Assembly (NCBI RefSeq): GCF_023544665.1
Contig: NZ_JAMJFL010000005.1
Span: 1-64,000, forward strand
Length of the DNA stretch: 64,000 bases
Direction of reading: 5' to 3'
From: Streptomyces sp. YS415
GTDB lineage: Bacteria; Actinomycetota; Actinomycetes; Streptomycetales; Streptomycetaceae
The notes beneath the pieces are model-generated. The model was not told the DNA's origin, did no database searches, and worked only from the letters and a program-made list of their open reading frames with translations. The translations under genes and the position numbers were made by a program. Below, piece after piece: positions 60,158-64,000 of the stretch (within the stretch, counting starts at the first letter, position 1; the number at the start of each line of letters is the position of its first letter).

Positions 60158-60903
60158 TGACCTCTGAGACGCGGACTGAAGCGGTGACCGAGCGGCCCGA
60201 GCAGGACCCCGGCGCACTCCGGGACCTGATCGGCAAGGCCCGTGTGGTGCTCTGGGACTTCGACGGCCCTGTCTGCGGGCTGTTCGCCCGGCACAAGGCG
60301 GAGCGGGTGGCGACGGAGCTGGTGGAGTGGCTCGAGGGGCGCGGTCTGCGCGATCTGCTGACCCAGGAGGAACGCAGGACCCTCGACCCGCAGATCGTCC
60401 TGCGCGCCGTGGACCGCCGGCACCCCAACAGCGACCTGGTCATCGATCTGGAGGAACGTTTGACCAATGAGGAGCTGAAGGCCACCTCCACCGCGATGCC
60501 GACCCCGTACGCGGACCCCCTGATCCGCACCTGGACCGCCGTCGGCGCCCGGCTCGCCATCACCACCAACAACTCCGCGCGGGTGGTGCGCACCTATCTC
60601 GCGAGCCGGGACCTCACGCTGTGCTTCAGCCCGCACATCTACGGCCGCACCCAGGAGCTGAACCTCCTCAAGCCCGATCCGCACTGCCTCGGCCGCGCCC
60701 TGAACGCGATCGGCGCGGCGCCCGGGTCGGCGCTGATGATCGGCGACGCCCCCACGGACTTCCTCGCCGCGCGGGCGGCGGGCGTTCCGTTCCTGGGTTA
60801 CGCGCGTAACGAGCGCAAGGCGGGCCTGCTGCGGGAGGCCGGGGCGTCGGTGATCGTCGACTCGCTGGAGCCGGTGCTGCGGGCCGTGAAGCAGCAGGGC
60901 TGA
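60157..60903 (+). CDS. devB: HAD-family phosphatase DevB
   Basis: This 248-aa HAD hydrolase has motif I WDFDGPVC (about 36-43; both Asp present), motif II in LAITTNNSARVV, Lys in LLKPDPHCLG and motif IV MIGDAPTDFLAA. It is co-transcribed with devA (TAGTGA overlap). In S. coelicolor the devA-devB pair is a developmental operon. The substrate is unknown; the cap is of the small type near residues 55-115. Confidence 0.88.
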   Translation: MTSETRTEAVTERPEQDPGALRDLIGKARVVLWDFDGPVCGLFARHKAERVATELVEWLEGRGLRDLLTQEERRTLDPQIVLRAVDRRHPNSDLVIDLEERLTNEELKATSTAMPTPYADPLIRTWTAVGARLAITTNNSARVVRTYLASRDLTLCFSPHIYGRTQELNLLKPDPHCLGRALNAIGAAPGSALMIGDAPTDFLAARAAGVPFLGYARNERKAGLLREAGASVIVDSLEPVLRAVKQQG

Positions 60904-61081
60904 CCCCCGGCGTGCGCTAGGCTGCGCGCACCGCTGAGCGAACACTCTCCGACCGGTGTTGCGTGAACAGCCGCAAACCACCCGATGCGGTTACTCCAGC
61001 CCGCCTCCGGTCGTGCCTGCTACAACCCGCACTTACCGTTTGCCATACCTCCCGTGTCCTGCGCGAATTCCGGAGCGGCCC

Positions 61082-63250
61082 GTGGGCGCACCACCTCTTC
61101 CCGGTCCCTTCTCCGGGGAACGCGCAGCGAACGCCGCCGTCCGGGCCTTCGTGGCGCAGGCCGCCCGGCGGGGCCGCGCCACCAGCGGCCACCACAACCG
61201 GAACTACGTCCTGCCGCTCACCGAGGACATGGCCCGCAGACTCGGCCGCCCGGCCGGCACCCAGGTGACCGTGCGGATGCGGCGGCCCGGGGCGCTGCCC
61301 GTGGTGATCAGGACCTGGCAGGACGAGACGGAGATCCTCGGCGCCGTGGGCCGGCTGCTGCCGCATGTCCCGCAATGCCTCGCGAGGGGACCCGGCTTCG
61401 CGATCCACAGCTATGTGGAAGGCACCGCGTTGTCGACCGTGTGCGCGGACGACAAGCCGCTCGACACCCTGCTCGTGAAGGCGCTGGCCGACGTGTTCGC
61501 CCGGATGGCGCAGGTGCGCCGGGAGGCCCTGCCCCGCCTCCCCGCCTGCTGGCCGCGCAACGACAAGGACAGCCAGGGCTTCCTGCGGACGCTGGCCCAT
61601 CTCGCGGACCAGCAGATCCACCGGCGGAACCGGCAGGAGTTCGGCGGCCTGTTCGCCGCCCTCGGCATCCCCGAGGACGCCCTGCTCCGGTTCGCGGAGC
61701 GGGTCCCGTCGATGGCCAGGCGGCCGTACGCCCTGCTCCACACGGATCTGCACCGCGCGAACCTGATCCTGCCGTTCAGCCCCGAGCCGCCGCTGTTCTG
61801 CGTCGACTGGGAGCTGGCCGGCTACGGCGATCCGCTGCACGACCTCGCCACGCATCTGGTGCGGATGCGCTACCCCTCCCATCAGTGGGAGGAGGTCGTC
61901 GAGGCGTGGGCCGAGGCGATGCGGCCGGTGCGGCCCGCCGCCGTCAACGGCCTCGCCAAGGACCTCGGCCACTACATCGCCTTCGAGCGGGCGCAGTCCC
62001 TCTACCCGGACGTCCTGCGCGCCGCGGCCTCGCTGCGGGACCTGACCGACGAGCGGAGCCTGCACGCGGCGGCGGCGCGGGTGCACGGGGCGCTGCGGAG
62101 GGCGGCCCGGCCGCTGGGGCTCAGGGACATCCCGGGCGAACCGGAGATCGGGCGGATCCTGTTCCGCTGGCGGGAGGCCAGGACCGGCGGGCACGGGCTG
62201 CACGCCCGGATCCGGGACTGGGACCCGGTGCACCGGATCGCCGAGCATCCCCGGTTCCCCCGCTCGGCCGTCCGCGAGGCCCTGTACGCGGAGGGCGCGG
62301 CGCCCGCCGGGCGGGTCTTCAAGGGCACCGGGCATCTGAACTCGGTCGTGCGGGTGCCCGGGGTGGACTTCGCGGTGGTCGTGCGGCGCAAGGTGGCGAA
62401 CGTCTGCCGGCGGGAGCGCGGCTTCCTGAGCGAGCATGCCGTGCTGCGAGCCATCGAGCGGTCGCGGGTCGAGGTGGCGGCGCCGAGGTTCCTGGCCCTG
62501 GGCGCGAGTTATCAGGGGGAACCTTTCGCCATTCACACCTACGAGGGCCCGCGGGACATCGGGCGGCCACCCGGGCACCCCGTGCACGGGCTGCGGCCGC
62601 ACGAGGCGGACCGGCTCGTCGACCAGCTCGGGGCGCTGACCCGGGTGAACTACCGGGAGGTCGACCCGGCCGCGGGCGAGGGGCTCTTCCACTCCTGGCT
62701 CTGCGAGCAGCTGGTCCTGCTGGTGGCCGAGCTGCCGAAGGAGTCCCAGCGGCTCGCCCGGCTGCTGGGCCTGCCCGACGCCCCGCGCCTGCGCCAGATC
62801 CTCGCCCGCCACCGGGTGGGCGAACGCCGGCCCGCCCTGCTCCACGGCGACCTCAACCCGTGGAACCTGGTGCGCCGCTCCGACGAGCTCGCGCTGACCC
62901 TCATCGACTGGGAGATGGCGGTCGTCGGTGATCCGCTGTACGACCTGGTCCGGCACATGCATCTCACGCCGACGCGGCCGGAGATCCGCGACCGGATGTT
63001 CCGGCGCTGGGCGCAGCGGCTGGACCCGGAGTTCACGGCCGACTGGCAGCGGGACTGGCGGGTCTACCGGTGGATCGAGATCGTGCGCTCCGCCTACATC
63101 GACCTCGACCGCCTGGTGACCGGGGAGAGTCTGGACGCGCCCAACGTCCGGCGCGCGGTCGACTCGTACGCCATGACCCTCGCCTCCGCCATCGGTTCCC
63201 TCGGCCTGCCCCACCGCCCGAACCCGCACCTGCCCCGTGCCCTGACCTGA
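61082..63250 (+). CDS. Tandem double APH-type kinase
   Basis: This 722-aa protein has two complete aminoglycoside-phosphotransferase-like kinase domains. The first has the Brenner loop HTDLHRAN (220-227) and DWE at 242-244; the second has HGDLNPWN (588-595) and DWE at 609-611. The catalytic Asp, Asn and metal Asp are present in both. Domain one lacks a clear N-lobe Lys in VTVRMRRPGALPVVIRTW; domain two has VVVRRKVANV. I chose GTG 61082, 6 nt after CGGAG; an upstream TTG frame has no ribosome site. Substrates could be a small metabolite or antibiotic. No relative with function is known to me. Confidence 0.8.
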   Translation: MGAPPLPGPFSGERAANAAVRAFVAQAARRGRATSGHHNRNYVLPLTEDMARRLGRPAGTQVTVRMRRPGALPVVIRTWQDETEILGAVGRLLPHVPQCLARGPGFAIHSYVEGTALSTVCADDKPLDTLLVKALADVFARMAQVRREALPRLPACWPRNDKDSQGFLRTLAHLADQQIHRRNRQEFGGLFAALGIPEDALLRFAERVPSMARRPYALLHTDLHRANLILPFSPEPPLFCVDWELAGYGDPLHDLATHLVRMRYPSHQWEEVVEAWAEAMRPVRPAAVNGLAKDLGHYIAFERAQSLYPDVLRAAASLRDLTDERSLHAAAARVHGALRRAARPLGLRDIPGEPEIGRILFRWREARTGGHGLHARIRDWDPVHRIAEHPRFPRSAVREALYAEGAAPAGRVFKGTGHLNSVVRVPGVDFAVVVRRKVANVCRRERGFLSEHAVLRAIERSRVEVAAPRFLALGASYQGEPFAIHTYEGPRDIGRPPGHPVHGLRPHEADRLVDQLGALTRVNYREVDPAAGEGLFHSWLCEQLVLLVAELPKESQRLARLLGLPDAPRLRQILARHRVGERRPALLHGDLNPWNLVRRSDELALTLIDWEMAVVGDPLYDLVRHMHLTPTRPEIRDRMFRRWAQRLDPEFTADWQRDWRVYRWIEIVRSAYIDLDRLVTGESLDAPNVRRAVDSYAMTLASAIGSLGLPHRPNPHLPRALT

Positions 63251-63279
63251 GGGGGCGAGGGCCTGCGTAGGCTCGACCC

Positions 63280-63897
63280 ATGAGCGAGGGCGGGCTGCGG
63301 GAGCGGAAGAAGCGGCGGATGTACGAGGCCGTGTCGGAGGTGGCGATCCGGCTGTTCCTGGAGAAGGGCTTCGACGCGGTGTCGGTCGCGGAGGTGGCCG
63401 CCGCGGCGGAGATCTCCAAGCCGACGCTCTTCCGGTACTTCCCGGCGAAGGAGGACCTCGTCCTGCACCGGATCTCCGATCACGAGGACGAGGCGGCGCG
63501 GGTGGTCGCGGAGGCGGCGGGACCGCCCGTGGACGCGCTGCGGCGGCACTTCCTCGACGGGCTCGAGCGGTGCGACCCGGTCACCGGGCTCAATGACGAT
63601 CCGCAGGTGCTCGCCTTCCACTCGCTGCTGTACGGGACGCCCTCGCTGGTCGCCCGCGCGTACACCCATCAGCAGCGGGCCGAGGCCGCGCTCGCCGAGG
63701 TGCTCGGCGGCGACCTGGACGCGCGGCTCGCCGCGGGGCAGATCATCGCCGTACAGCGGATCCTCGCGCTGGAGAACTGGCGCCGGATCGCGGCGGGGGA
63801 GCGGCTGGAGGACGTGCGGGGGGATGCGGTGGCGGCGGCCGAGCGGGCGTTCGGGCTGCTGGCGACGGGGCTGCCGCCGATGGGTGAGTCTCGGTAA
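63280..63897 (+). CDS. TetR-family transcriptional regulator
   Basis: This 205-aa repressor has an N-terminal TetR helix-turn-helix (VSVAEVAAAAEISKPTLFRYFPAKEDLVL, about 29-57). TAGGCT (63268-63273) 6 nt before the ATG is a candidate -10, giving a leaderless mRNA. A gene on the same strand begins 41 bp after its stop with a promoter overlapped by repeats, which is its probable target. The ligand is unknown. Confidence 0.88.
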   Translation: MSEGGLRERKKRRMYEAVSEVAIRLFLEKGFDAVSVAEVAAAAEISKPTLFRYFPAKEDLVLHRISDHEDEAARVVAEAAGPPVDALRRHFLDGLERCDPVTGLNDDPQVLAFHSLLYGTPSLVARAYTHQQRAEAALAEVLGGDLDARLAAGQIIAVQRILALENWRRIAAGERLEDVRGDAVAAAERAFGLLATGLPPMGESR

Positions 63898-63930
63898 TAA
63901 ATTTAACTCGGTTACGTTTTTCGCGTACGC
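63890..63930 (+). promoter_or_regulatory. Promoter with CTCGGT[A/T]A direct repeats
   Basis: CTCGGTAA (63890-63897) and CTCGGTTA (63907-63914) repeat 17 bp apart; TAAC-TCG-GTTA (63904-63914) is a small palindrome. TTTAAC (63902-63907), 17-bp spacer, TACGCT (63925-63930) is a good promoter for the next gene. A likely operator of the TetR protein. Confidence 0.5.
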
Positions 63931-63938
63931 TCGGTGGC

Positions 63939-64000
63939 ATGACGTCCGCCGAGCCCGCCCTCACCGACCTCCTCCAAAGCGAACGCGCTCACCACGACCG
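63939..64000 (+). CDS. Start of a gene cut by the window end
   Basis: ATG at 63939 opens MTSAEPALTDLLQSERAHHD and runs out of the window after 20 codons. The fragment is too short to name a family. The promoter ends 8 nt before the ATG, so it is near-leaderless and probably TetR-controlled. Confidence 0.6.
   Translation, partial: MTSAEPALTDLLQSERAHHD

Noticed and set aside
60917..63229. A 770-aa open frame on the minus strand opposite the double kinase
   Set aside because: It mirrors the kinase codons, has Gly/Arg/Val/Asp-biased composition and no domain or ribosome site. Other long frames opposite ppk and pst were rejected for the same reason.
1..64000. Biosynthetic gene cluster, prophage, insertion sequence, CRISPR or tRNA
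   Set aside because: No transposase, integrase, phage structural, synthase-type or Cas gene and no tRNA cloverleaf or spaced repeats were seen. Scattered oxidoreductase, kinase and exporter genes do not form a cluster.

Overview
The window is a piece of a Streptomyces chromosome. The signs are very high G+C with strong third-position bias, frequent GTG and TTG starts, many leaderless or 4-nt-overlapping genes, dispersed Streptomyces-type repeats, and recognisable actinobacterial genes (mshD, glnR, csoR, nur, rsiG, devA). From memory, gene content and order match the S. coelicolor core segment around SCO4125-SCO4193. SCO numbers quoted here are recalled, not searched. I saw no rRNA or tRNA gene, CRISPR array, insertion sequence, prophage or biosynthetic cluster.

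Left part (1-17.5 kb): a seven-gene leftward set (623-9098) looks like a stripped-down type IV secretion apparatus: a VirD4-like protein, a VirB4-like ATPase, a two-helix SCO6880-type protein, a polytopic TrbL/VirB6-like protein, a single-pass protein, a small two-helix protein and a Gly/Asp-tailed protein. It probably corresponds to the S. coelicolor cmd differentiation genes. A TetR/SDR pair, a PIG-L deacetylase, a lytic transglycosylase/NlpC fusion, a PAP2 phosphatase, a secreted FAD oxidase, lipoproteins and the copper sensor CsoR follow.

Phosphate and polyphosphate block (17.6-27.8 kb): a PhoU-like/Pit pair converges on pstSCAB, whose promoter carries a clear PHO box, followed by Nudix, CHAD and ppk genes. 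Next are two divergent ABC-export operons (28-35.9 kb). One is GntR-controlled and the other is led by an ECF sigma/anti-sigma pair; a 20+6+20 bp palindrome lies between them.

Right part (36-64 kb): mshD, a secreted 5'-nucleotidase, a two-component system beside an HtrA-like protease, a LacI regulator, GlnR, and a sulfur operon (rhodanese plus DUF1416) preceded by a leaderless Cys-containing leader peptide. Then come three co-transcribed single-pass exported proteins, Nur, YgfZ, Dtd, the c-di-GMP-responsive anti-sigma factor RsiG, an Eis-type acetyltransferase, the developmental regulators devE/devA/devB, a tandem double APH-type kinase, and a TetR gene beside a gene cut by the window end. 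The strongest candidates for under-described biology are the relaxase-less T4SS-like set, the coupled 84-aa remnant between two ABC permeases, the three exported sensor-like proteins, the matched devE/devA control regions and the double kinase.
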